Positions 1 through 5,900 are shown, numbered from the stretch's first letter. The stretch is 13,792 nt of DNA from Acidobacteriota bacterium (GCA_016202915.1 JACQNT010000110.1:1-13792), one strand, 5' to 3'. The notes: a model not told the origin generated them from the letters alone. Made by a program: numbers and translations.

Positions 1-302
1 CAGGAGGTTCGCGGCCCACGACCTCCGCAGAGACAGAGAACGCACCGGTCGACAGAGCTCGGCGTCGCAATCTGCCCTGGGCGGACCTGATGCGGCGCGT
101 CTTCGCACTCGACGTCCTGGAATGCCCCGCCTGCGGCGGGAGGCTACGCGTGCGCGCCGCGATTCAGGACCCCGACGCCATCCGGGCGATCCTCGACTAT
201 CTCGGTCTGTCCTCCCGTCCGCCGCCCGTTACCCCGGCGCCGCCGGTGACCGCTCCCGATCCGTTCCTGCACCCCAGCCCGACCCTCGCTGACCTCGCCT
301 AG
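1..302 (+). CDS. IS91-family transposase, C-terminal part (5' end outside the window)
   Basis: The reading frame is open from base 3, so this is the last 99 residues of a longer protein. The visible part contains the block NLPWADLMRRVFALDVLECP followed by CPACGG (C41 and C44 of the visible fragment) and then an ILDYLGL segment. This combination of W-A-x-L-x-R-R-V-F, a Cys-Pro-x-Cys-Gly-Gly knuckle and a final I-L-x-x-L-G-L is typical of the C-terminus of IS91/IS801-type Y2 rolling-circle transposases. The catalytic HUH and tyrosine region would lie upstream and cannot be seen. After the homologous part the protein ends in a Pro-rich tail. It cannot be told from this window whether the element is intact or a remnant. 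Its position beside the DUF692/EgtD-like operon suggests a site of past transposition. Confidence 0.75.
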   Translation, partial: GGSRPTTSAETENAPVDRARRRNLPWADLMRRVFALDVLECPACGGRLRVRAAIQDPDAIRAILDYLGLSSRPPPVTPAPPVTAPDPFLHPSPTLADLA

Positions 303-483
303 ACCAATCCGCCAGCAGCCGCGCGGCCTGTGCCGGTCCCCGTGTGCCTGCCCGGCGTACGACCGCGGCGAAGACTCCCCGCCGCCACCTTGGATGCTTC
401 CGGGGCTCCGGGCGATGTTGACAGAAGGTCCCTTGCCGGACCTATAATACCCGAAAACGCAGCCTGGACTTCCTATGCGCTGA
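303..483 (+). other. Non-coding tail of the IS91-type element, possible terminus
   Basis: This 181-bp stretch lies between the transposase stop and the convergent stop of the EgtD-like gene. No convincing gene is present. IS91-family elements carry their replication-origin end downstream of the transposase, usually with a short hairpin. A short inverted repeat, GGTCC (427-431) with GGACC (438-442), is the only such structure seen. The exact element boundary could not be fixed, because no clear GAAC or CAAG target motif was identified. Confidence 0.3.
418..448 (+). promoter_or_regulatory. Consensus sigma70-like promoter pointing out of the IS91-type element
   Basis: TTGACA at 418-423 and TATAAT at 443-448 both match the consensus exactly; the spacer is 19 bp, longer than the optimal 17. 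The inverted repeat GGTCC/GGACC (427-431 and 438-442) lies wholly inside the spacer and could be an operator or the element's terminal hairpin. Transcription would run rightward, antisense into the 3' end of the EgtD-like gene. Two perfect hexamers are unlikely by chance in DNA this GC-rich, but the long spacer keeps confidence moderate. Confidence 0.5.
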
Positions 484-1461
484 TCACTCCGGCGCGGCCA
501 GGACCATCAGGAAGCGCTCGTCTCCGCTGAGGTACTCGCGGACGGTTTGGAAGCCGCCTGCCTCCCGAAGGATCCGGAGGAAGGCAGCCCGCGAGTATTT
601 CCAGGACGGGTTCATGGCGATCGTCTCGCCGGCCCGCAGTTCCAGCCGCTTTCCGGCCAAAAAGACCGTGAGCGGACGGGTGGCGCGGAACTGCTTGGCG
701 ATGAGATGCACACCCTCGAGCCGCGCATCGCTTCGTGTCTCGAACTCCAGGACGCCGTCCCGGCTTTCCTCCAGGCCCAGGCTCGCCAGGGGCGCGAAAG
801 CGAAGCGCCGGTTCGCCGGGTTGTCGTAGCCGCTCATCGTGTCGGCCGGGCTGAAGATCTCCCCGTCCAGCAGCAGGCGATCGCCTCGGCGCAGCAGGCG
901 GCCCAGGTTTCGCAGGAACTCCGGTGGATCGATCGCCCCCAGCGTGTTCCCCAGGAGCAGGAAGAGCCGGGAGCTGCCGGCCGGGGATGCGAGCGCTTCC
1001 GCAGTCCCGGGATCGGCGAAATCGGCCTTGAGCCCGCGGGCGGTGAAGGCGGCCCCGGTCGCGCGCGCAACTGCCAGCTCCAGCAGAGCCTGGCTCGAAT
1101 CGACGGGCCGGTACCGGACCGCCCGCCCGCCGGCTCGCAGCGCCTCCAGGACGAGGAGATCCTTGTCCCCCTGTCCCGCCCCGAGACTGACGACCTCCAT
1201 CTCCCCGGCCGGACCACCGCCTCCTGCGGCGGCGGGTCCGAGGAGGCCGGCGATCTCGGCCGCGTGCCTCGAGACCAGCCTGTAGGACCGGCTGTAATTC
1301 CTGTACGGCTGGTCGTCCCGGCACAGTTCCAGCCAGGCTGCGACCGACAGGGGCGTCCAGTAGAAGAGCTTCTCCGGGACCGAGCGCCGGTCGATCGCGG
1401 CAAGGAACTCCTCCGCGATCCTGTCTTCGGTCAGCAGGACATCGATCTCGATCCTTGACAT
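484..1461 (-). CDS. EgtD-like SAM-dependent methyltransferase with altered substrate pocket
   Basis: This 325-residue protein belongs to the EgtD/Methyltransf_33 family, whose founding member trimethylates the histidine alpha-amine to hercynine. Family features seen are the N-terminal KLFYWTPLS and YRNYSRSYRLVSRHAAEIA blocks (residues 31-71), SAM motif LGAGQGDKD (93-101), PVDSS (119-123), LLLGNTLGAIDPPEFL (168-183), LLLDGEIF (196-203), GYDN (211-214) and GETIAMNPSWKY (278-289). By my alignment from memory, the Asn of the family TIGN motif is Ala176, and the Glu two residues before the conserved Ser (EgtD Glu282, imidazole contact) is Asn284. Ser286 and Tyr212 are kept. A substrate other than histidine is therefore likely. 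The ATG at 1461 gives the canonical N-terminus and overlaps the upstream stop as TGATG, implying translational coupling. A longer in-frame opening up to 1878 is not used because it would bury the upstream gene. Confidence 0.8.
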   Translation of the reverse strand: MSRIEIDVLLTEDRIAEEFLAAIDRRSVPEKLFYWTPLSVAAWLELCRDDQPYRNYSRSYRLVSRHAAEIAGLLGPAAAGGGGPAGEMEVVSLGAGQGDKDLLVLEALRAGGRAVRYRPVDSSQALLELAVARATGAAFTARGLKADFADPGTAEALASPAGSSRLFLLLGNTLGAIDPPEFLRNLGRLLRRGDRLLLDGEIFSPADTMSGYDNPANRRFAFAPLASLGLEESRDGVLEFETRSDARLEGVHLIAKQFRATRPLTVFLAGKRLELRAGETIAMNPSWKYSRAAFLRILREAGGFQTVREYLSGDERFLMVLAAPE

Positions 1462-2360
1462 CAGTCGCGAACCTCGACGGCGCCCAGCCGCTCGAGTTCC
1501 TTCCAGGCCCTTTCGAGCGACGCGCGGTCGAGGTTCATCCGGGCGGCTGCCTGCTCGAGGCTCTCCTCTCCTGTCAACCCTTCCAGGAGACGTTTGAGGG
1601 CGTCGGTACAGCGGAGCGCCGTCACCTCTCCGTGCACCGAGCGGGCGAACAGGAGCCGTGTCGGGCGCCGCGGAGGCACGGGCGGCTTTTCGAAAGGCCG
1701 CAGGAGAAGCGGCAGGACCTCCGGGAGGTCCCATTCGAGATCGACGATGGCCGCCGTTTCGGAGCGGCCCGGGAACCTGCGCTGTCGCGGCGATCCCGCA
1801 ACATCGGGCGCCGGAGATCGGAGGCCGCCCGGCGCCGGCGCACGCGCCTCCGGTCTGGCGGGCGGCAGGGCGTCGCACAGGAACAGGGCGCCCTGGTAGG
1901 CCGTCAGGTCGTCCCAGTACGGGACCAGCGCGCGAATCCGGCCGGCCTCCGCCGTGAGGTGCCGCTCCAGCAGGTCCAGGACCAGCCGGGCGCTGGCGCG
2001 TTCGCCCAGGACCAGGCGCGGGATCAAAGCCTTGAACTCCGCCGTTTTCAGGGCGGCCTCGGGAGCGCGTCCCGTCACGCCCTCCAGGGCCCTGGCATAC
2101 CGGAAGAAATGCACGATCCTCTCGCGGTAGTAATGACGGCAGAGGAAGCGACCGAACCGCTCCAGTCCGGCGGCATCCACGTGCGCCATCACGACTGCGA
2201 TCTCCGGCGCCGCGTCACCGTCCAGGGCGGCGGCCCGCAGGGGGCCATCAGCGAGCAGGCGCAGAATGATGTCCTGGGTGGCGCGCGAGTCGGCGAGAAC
2301 TGCGGGGCAGTCCGGCGACCGGCCTGCCGACTCCCTCCCCTCGGCCGTTTCATCCCTCAC
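1461..2360 (-). CDS. Unrecognised MNIO-partner-like protein with C-terminal winged-helix-like region
   Basis: I do not recognise this 299-residue protein with certainty. It has a mostly helical N-terminal half (about residues 25-165) containing RERIVHFFRYARALEGVTG and VPYWDDLTAYQGALFLCDAL. A Pro/Ala/Arg-rich linker follows (165-203). The C-terminal half starts at AAIVDLEWDLPEVLPLLLRP, and its last 55 residues look like a winged helix (DALKRLLEGLTGEESLEQAA, then an ELERLGAVEV wing). DUF692/MNIO enzymes are commonly encoded beside a partner of this size, either DUF2063-type or carrying a precursor-recognition domain. The layout resembles DUF2063 proteins, but sequence agreement is weak. The start is GTG at 2360, with a GAGGGG ribosome site 7 bases upstream, 13 bp after the MNIO-like stop. 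The role as substrate-binding or scaffold partner is inferred from position only. Confidence 0.7.
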   Translation of the reverse strand: MRDETAEGRESAGRSPDCPAVLADSRATQDIILRLLADGPLRAAALDGDAAPEIAVVMAHVDAAGLERFGRFLCRHYYRERIVHFFRYARALEGVTGRAPEAALKTAEFKALIPRLVLGERASARLVLDLLERHLTAEAGRIRALVPYWDDLTAYQGALFLCDALPPARPEARAPAPGGLRSPAPDVAGSPRQRRFPGRSETAAIVDLEWDLPEVLPLLLRPFEKPPVPPRRPTRLLFARSVHGEVTALRCTDALKRLLEGLTGEESLEQAAARMNLDRASLERAWKELERLGAVEVRD

Positions 2361-2373
2361 GGCAGTGCCCCTC

Positions 2374-3177
2374 TCAGAGCCCCAGCCGGCGGCGGATCCG
2401 TTCCACCGTTCGGGGAATCGCCCCGGGCCGCAGGAGCGTCGAGAAGGCGTCGAAGGTCACGGCCCGGACGCGGGGGGTGCGCTCGAAGGCCCAGGCCGCC
2501 AGATCCAGCATCTCGTCGGTCGGCTCGACCGGGCCGATCCACGGCCCTCCCAGGTCGGAATAATCGGTCACGCCGGCGATGTGCAGCTCCGTCACCTGAT
2601 CGAGGGGCAGTTCCAGGAGGTACTCGCGCACCGGCCGGCCCTGGTAGCGCGCCTGGAGCCAGGCGTGGGCGACATCGAGCAGAAACGTGGCGCCGCTTCC
2701 CTCGAAGAAGTCGCGCAGGAACCGTCCCTCGCTCATCTCGTCCAGGTCGATGCGGAAGTAGCGCGGGATCTGCTCCAGCACGAGAGGCCGGCCGATCGCC
2801 TCCTGCAGGGCGCGGGCGTTGGCGATGTAGCGCGCCAGCATGTCCCGCGTGTAGATGGGCGGGAAGACGTAGTCCACGTTGTGGCGGCCGTCCTGAGTGA
2901 CCACGCATTGGCAGTGCTCGGCGACCCAGGGGGAGCGGTAGAGATCCGCCAGCCGCCGGGCGCGTTCGGCAGCGTGCACGGGGATCGGGTCGGCGAGCTG
3001 GCCGATGTAGTCGTGCAGGAGGAGGACGAACCGTTCGCGGACCTGCGGGAAGTACGGGTCGTCCTTTTCGGGCGGGTCGGCCATCGCCAGATGGCCGATC
3101 AGATCACCGCGGGCGAGGATCTCCGCCCCCAGGTGCGGGTTGTAGAAGGCCCCGACCGAGATCGTCTCCCTAGCCAT
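2374..3177 (-). CDS. DUF692/MNIO-like TIM-barrel protein (divergent)
   Basis: This 267-residue protein matches the DUF692 (multinuclear non-heme iron-dependent oxidase, MNIO) fold. MNIO enzymes oxidatively remodel peptides, for example in methanobactin and bufferin biosynthesis. Matching blocks are PIPVHAAE (65-71), WVAEHCQC (84-91), the strongly family-like IYTRDMLARYIANARALQEA and GRPLVLEQIPRYF (108-141), LLDVAHAW (166-173), and VTELHIAG (195-202). Likely metal-binding residues kept are H68, H88, E135, H171 and H199. The family D-x-H-G step is GPWIGPVE here (211-218), so its Asp and His are missing. The late Glu (usually in a LIEWD-like motif) appears to be replaced near TFDAF (241-245). 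The ATG at 3177 is the only start available: an in-frame TGA lies 16 codons upstream with no start codon between. It is the first gene of a three-gene operon. A reduced or different metal centre is possible. Confidence 0.75.
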   Translation of the reverse strand: MARETISVGAFYNPHLGAEILARGDLIGHLAMADPPEKDDPYFPQVRERFVLLLHDYIGQLADPIPVHAAERARRLADLYRSPWVAEHCQCVVTQDGRHNVDYVFPPIYTRDMLARYIANARALQEAIGRPLVLEQIPRYFRIDLDEMSEGRFLRDFFEGSGATFLLDVAHAWLQARYQGRPVREYLLELPLDQVTELHIAGVTDYSDLGGPWIGPVEPTDEMLDLAAWAFERTPRVRAVTFDAFSTLLRPGAIPRTVERIRRRLGL

Positions 3178-3263
3178 GCGACCGCCGACGGCCGGATCCC
3201 GGGCAGACCCGCAGGGCGAGCGTCAATCACGAACCAGCTACACGAGCCGGTTCTCGATCAGTG

Positions 3264-3344
3264 TCAGGTCGGGACGAGATTCTTCTGCTCGACCACCGCC
3301 TCGAGAGGGAGAATCTCTTCCTGAGCCTTGAGTTCTTCCTGCAT
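3264..3344 (-). CDS. Possible 26-residue peptide upstream of the MNIO-like gene
   Basis: An ATG at 3344 opens a short frame ending in TGA at 3264-3266. It encodes 26 residues, acidic at the N-terminal half (MQEELKAQEE) and ending QKNLVPT. An AGGA lies 11 bases before the ATG, a weak to moderate ribosome site. It sits 86 bp before the MNIO-like start, on the same strand and downstream of the promoter-like elements, where a precursor or leader peptide would be expected. It lacks Cys, the most common MNIO substrate residue, which argues against a standard MNIO RiPP precursor; it could be a leader, a scaffold peptide or chance. Reality as a gene is uncertain. Confidence 0.3.
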   Translation of the reverse strand: MQEELKAQEEILPLEAVVEQKNLVPT

Positions 3345-3363
3345 CGGAGACCCCGTCCTGCTG

Positions 3364-3401
3364 GTTGGACTGCCGAACTTGTGTTGGACTGCCGAACTTG
3401 T
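3364..3401. repeat. Perfect 19-bp tandem direct repeat, two copies
   Basis: The unit GTTGGACTGCCGAACTTGT occurs at 3364-3382 and again directly at 3383-3401 with no mismatch. It lies between the promoter-like TGTATACA and the start of the short peptide frame, so on the minus strand it would be at or just after the transcription start. Tandem operator half-sites for a regulator, or a recent slippage duplication, would both fit. Confidence 0.85.
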
Positions 3402-3405
3402 GACA

Positions 3406-3435
3406 TGTATACACCATCCCCCGCCCACCACGCAA
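3406..3435 (-). promoter_or_regulatory. Possible promoter of the MNIO-like operon
   Basis: On the minus strand TTGCGT (3435-3430) and TATACA (3411-3406) are separated by 18 bp. The -10 lies within the palindrome TGTATACA (3406-3413), so a mirror -10 exists on the plus strand too, but no plus-strand gene follows. The -35 is weak. The 19-bp tandem repeat begins 4 bp downstream of this -10. Confidence 0.35.
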
Positions 3436-3478
3436 GGCCTCTCTGCCTCTCCGCCGGCTCGTCTCCCCGCCGGGCCGT

Positions 3479-4195
3479 TCAGGACAGGCTCTCGTCGCGC
3501 GTCGATCCGAGGAGGCAGGCGACCGCGCGCCCGGTGTCGGAGAAATCCTCCAGGAAGGCGTCGGGGCCGAGGGAGCGGAGCGTCTCGGCGGGAGTCCAGC
3601 CGGTGCCGACGGCGACGGAGCGCGCCCCGATGGAGCGGCCACAGAGGACGTCGTGCTCGCTGTCCCCCACGACCACGAGCTGCCGCCCCGCGATCGCCCC
3701 TCCGAGCGCGAGGCGCGCCCGCTCCAGGGCGAGGGCCGGCAGGCGGTAGCGGTCGGGGTCGTCGCTCCCGAAGCAACTGAGCGCGAAGTCGAAAAAGCCC
3801 GCGATGCCGAAGTGGCCGAGCTTCAGACGGGCCCCCGGCTCCACGTTCCCCGTCAGCAGGGCCGTGCGGGCGTCGGGACGGGCGGCGAGGGCGACGAGGA
3901 GTTCACGGACCCCGGGCAGCAGCCGTGCCCCCCGCAGGCGCGGCAGCGCCTCGCCGAAATAGCGGAGGTAGAGCCGGATCGCCTCGGGGGCCGCGTCCTC
4001 CAGCGTTTCCCCCTCGAGGCTGTTCCCCGCCAGGATGTCGCGGGCGATCTGCGGATCGGTCCTGCCGGAGAACGAGTAGCCGTTCAGGCGGATCGGCCGG
4101 CCGGCGGCCTCGCTCAGCGCCCGGGCGAAGGCGTCCCGGGCCGACCCGGCCGTCGTCAGGAGCGTGCCGTCGATGTCGAACAGGACGATCCTCAT
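3479..4195 (-). CDS. HAD-superfamily hydrolase, phosphoglycolate-phosphatase-like
   Basis: This 238-residue cytosolic protein has a full set of HAD motifs. Motif I is FDIDGTLL (nucleophile D7, acid D9). Motif II is LLTGN (T115). A basic residue for motif III is offered by K125 or R151, and motif IV is VVVGDSEHD (D178 and D182). A helical cap lies at about residues 15-90, including SGRTDPQIARDIL, as in the phosphoglycolate phosphatase/Gph-like subgroup. The substrate is probably a small phosphate monoester but cannot be read from sequence. The ATG at 4195 begins directly before MRIVLFDIDGT, the normal N-terminus. No Shine-Dalgarno is seen, and a -10-like TACACT lies only about 10 bases upstream, so the mRNA may be nearly leaderless. 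The gene is 301 bp from the MNIO-like operon on the same strand and is probably transcribed independently. Confidence 0.85.
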   Translation of the reverse strand: MRIVLFDIDGTLLTTAGSARDAFARALSEAAGRPIRLNGYSFSGRTDPQIARDILAGNSLEGETLEDAAPEAIRLYLRYFGEALPRLRGARLLPGVRELLVALAARPDARTALLTGNVEPGARLKLGHFGIAGFFDFALSCFGSDDPDRYRLPALALERARLALGGAIAGRQLVVVGDSEHDVLCGRSIGARSVAVGTGWTPAETLRSLGPDAFLEDFSDTGRAVACLLGSTRDESLS

Positions 4196-4204
4196 CGGAG
4201 AGGG

Positions 4205-4233
4205 AGTGTAGCCCCTCGCCGCGGCGGGATCAA
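4205..4233 (-). promoter_or_regulatory. Possible promoter for the HAD hydrolase, leaderless arrangement
   Basis: On the minus strand TTGATC (4233-4228) and TACACT (4210-4205) have a 17-bp spacer. The start codon ATG at 4195 lies where transcription would begin, leaving a leader of about 2-3 nt. This agrees with the absence of a ribosome site. Confidence 0.35.
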
Positions 4234-4238
4234 TCGGA

Positions 4239-4268
4239 TTGCGGACCCAGGCCGATCTGGCTTATAGT
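4239..4268 (+). promoter_or_regulatory. Possible promoter for the ICMT-like/MBL/DUF349 run
   Basis: TTGCGG (4239-4244) and TATAGT (4263-4268) lie 18 bp apart on the plus strand. They are in the 187-bp divergent gap between the HAD gene and the ICMT-like gene, giving a leader of roughly 110 nt. The -10 differs from consensus at one base; the -35 is weak. Confidence 0.35.
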
Positions 4269-4382
4269 CGGCTCAAACGACTCAACGCCGCTCCGGTACG
4301 GCGGCGAGGTCGCGCCCGGGTACCGCGTTCCGCCGCCGTCGCTGCTCATCGAACCGTAGCGCCGGTCCGGCGACCGCCGACG

Positions 4383-5039
4383 ATGGTGACGCGCTTCCTG
4401 TACTGGGTGGTTTCCAGCCTCGTCGTCCTGGGCCTCCTGTTCGGCACCGCCGGGCGGTTCGACCTCCCGATGTTCTGGGCCTACGCCGCCGTCCTCGCCG
4501 TGCTGACCCTGATCCACGCGTTCACGGTGGACCCCGGTCTGGCGAGGGAGCGGCTCCGCCCGGGTCCGGGCGGGAAAGACTGCGCCTTCCCCCTGATCGC
4601 CTCGGTGCTCTTCCTCGCCGAGCTGGTCGTCGCGGGGCTGGACGCCGGGCGCTTCCACTGGTCGGACACCGTGCCGCCGGCCCTTCAGGTCATCGCGCTG
4701 GCGGTCGTGGCGGCGTCCTTCGGCATGGTGTTCTGGGCGTCCAGCGTGAACCGCTTCTTCTCCCCGGTGGTCAGGATCCAGACGGAGCGCGGGCACCGCC
4801 TGGTGATGGACGGCCCCTACCGGTATGCGCGCCATCCGGGATACGCGGGGATGATCCTGGGCGCCCTCTGCAGCGCCGTGGCGCTCGACTCCTGGTGGTC
4901 CCTGCTCCCGGCCGCGGCGTACGGACTAGGGGTCCTGCACAGGGCGCGATTCGAGGACCTCTTCCTGAAGCAGAACCTCCCCGGTTACCGGGAGTACGCT
5001 GAGAGGGTACGCTATCGACTGCTGCCGGGCCTCTGGTAG
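4383..5039 (+). CDS. Isoprenylcysteine carboxyl methyltransferase/PEMT-family membrane methyltransferase
   Basis: This 218-residue polytopic membrane protein has hydrophobic segments at about residues 5-22, 30-48, 68-88, 97-120 and 155-185. It carries the family signature GPYRYARHPGYAG (144-156) followed by a conserved tail with paired acids (FEDLFLKQ, 190-197) and GYREYAERVRYRLLPGLW. In the ICMT/phospholipid methyltransferase fold the RHPxY block and the C-terminal acid bind SAM and a membrane-embedded acceptor. The bacterial substrate is usually unknown and may be a lipid or a thiol. The ATG at 4383 begins right before the first membrane helix. A TTG at 4239 in the same frame would add a basic, non-homologous 48 residues and is rejected. 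The gene heads a plus-strand run with the MBL hydrolase and the DUF349 protein. Confidence 0.85.
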   Translation: MVTRFLYWVVSSLVVLGLLFGTAGRFDLPMFWAYAAVLAVLTLIHAFTVDPGLARERLRPGPGGKDCAFPLIASVLFLAELVVAGLDAGRFHWSDTVPPALQVIALAVVAASFGMVFWASSVNRFFSPVVRIQTERGHRLVMDGPYRYARHPGYAGMILGALCSAVALDSWWSLLPAAAYGLGVLHRARFEDLFLKQNLPGYREYAERVRYRLLPGLW

Positions 5040-5051
5040 CGCACCGCCGCT

Positions 5052-5079
5052 GGGCCGCGCGGCCCGGCGGTCCGCCGGG
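5052..5079 (+). other. Two overlapping GC-rich hairpins between the ICMT-like and MBL genes
   Basis: GGGCCGCGCGGCCC (5052-5065) is a perfect 14-bp palindrome. CCCGGCGG (5063-5070) pairs with CCGCCGGG (5072-5079). The two share bases 5063-5065, so they compete with each other. No T-run follows, so this is not a standard intrinsic terminator; RNA processing or partial attenuation is possible. Confidence 0.4.
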
Positions 5080-5105
5080 GCGGCCCGCGACGGAGGGACA
5101 AGAAA

Positions 5106-5900
5106 ATGGCGCCCAAGATCTACGTGGAGAGGTTCGAGCACGCGGAGTGGCTGTCAAACACCTACCTGGTCACGGAAGCGGACCGCGCACCGGCCGTCGT
5201 GATCGACAGCGGCGGCCCGGTGGACGCCCTCCTGTCCTCGGTCCGGTCCCGCGGCCTGCGCGTCACCCATGTCCTCAACACGCACCATCATCATGATCAC
5301 GTCGCCGAGAACGCCCGCCTGCGACGGGAGACGGGGGCCCGCCTTTGCGCCCACCGCCTCGACGCCGGGGCGATCCCCGGCATCGACGAGGCGCTGGACG
5401 ACGGGCAGGTGATCCGGACGGGAGGCCTCGAGATCCGGGTCCTGCACATCCCGGGGCACACGGCCGGCCAGGCGGCGTTCGTCGTCAACGACCAGATCTG
5501 TTTCACGGGCGACACGCTGTTCCGCGGTTCGGTGGGCAGCACCACGGCACCGGGGCACACCACCTTCACCGACCTGCGCCGTTCCGTCGTCGACCGCCTC
5601 ATGCGCCTGCCGCCGGAGATGCGCCTCGCGCCCGGACACGCCGGCGGCTCCACGGTCGGCGAGGAGCGCGCGCGCAACCCGTTCATCCGGGTGATGATGG
5701 GGGTCGATCCGGAAGGCGGGAAGCGCGCCCGTTACGCCGGGCAGGAAGTGAGGCTTGTCGTCTGGGCGCGCGACTACGACGGCGGGTACAAGGCCTGGGT
5801 CCGTTTCCCGGACGGCAGCGACGCGACGGTGCCCGGGTCGCTCGTCGAGCGGGACCGGCCGGCGGGCGGAGCGGTCCGGGGGACGAAAATTCCTCTGTGA
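5106..5900 (+). CDS. Metallo-beta-lactamase-fold hydrolase, glyoxalase-II-like, with C-terminal beta extension
   Basis: This 264-residue cytosolic protein has all binuclear metal ligands of the glyoxalase II group: H60, H62, D64 and H65 in THHHHDH, H118 in IPGHTAG, D136 in FTGDTLF and H178 in APGHAGG. The likely reaction is hydrolysis of a thioester such as an acylated thiol, although the exact substrate is not readable and GloB is not claimed. Residues about 212-249 form an added module (EVRLVVWARDYDGGYKAWVR, then a DGSDATVPGS strand) that looks like a small beta-barrel beyond the usual catalytic domain. The ATG at 5106 is preceded by GGAGGGA, a strong ribosome site. It lies 66 bp after the ICMT-like gene and 47 bp before the DUF349 gene, so co-transcription is plausible. 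Confidence 0.85.
   Translation: MAPKIYVERFEHAEWLSNTYLVTEADRAPAVVIDSGGPVDALLSSVRSRGLRVTHVLNTHHHHDHVAENARLRRETGARLCAHRLDAGAIPGIDEALDDGQVIRTGGLEIRVLHIPGHTAGQAAFVVNDQICFTGDTLFRGSVGSTTAPGHTTFTDLRRSVVDRLMRLPPEMRLAPGHAGGSTVGEERARNPFIRVMMGVDPEGGKRARYAGQEVRLVVWARDYDGGYKAWVRFPDGSDATVPGSLVERDRPAGGAVRGTKIPL

Larger units (their letters stand above)
3178..3478. other. 301-bp intergenic region upstream of the MNIO-like operon
   Basis: This region separates the HAD phosphatase stop from the MNIO-like start. It holds a promoter-like pair (3406-3435), a 19-bp tandem duplication (3364-3401) and a 26-codon minus-strand ORF (3264-3344), each listed separately. No terminator with a T-run was seen. Bases 3178-3263 and 3436-3478 show nothing recognisable. 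Confidence 0.6.

Noticed and set aside
1462..1878. N-terminal extension of the EgtD-like protein up to 1878
   Set aside because: The extra residues are Arg/Pro-rich and would overlap the upstream gene by over 400 bp; the ATG at 1461 with TGATG coupling gives the family-like start.
1455..2900. 481-codon plus-strand open frame over the partner and MNIO-like genes
   Set aside because: It is antisense to two genes with good family matches and ribosome sites, and its composition is typical of shadow frames in GC-rich DNA.
3364..3401. CRISPR-like array
   Set aside because: There are only two units with no spacer between them, so it is a tandem duplication and not a repeat-spacer array.
4239..4382. 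TTG start at 4239 for the ICMT-like protein
   Set aside because: The added 48 residues are basic and unlike the family; the ATG at 4383 begins at the first membrane helix, and the TTG overlaps a likely -35 element.
4260..4382. tRNA or other structured RNA in the gap before the ICMT-like gene
   Set aside because: No cloverleaf arms, T-loop or CCA end could be made from this stretch on either strand.
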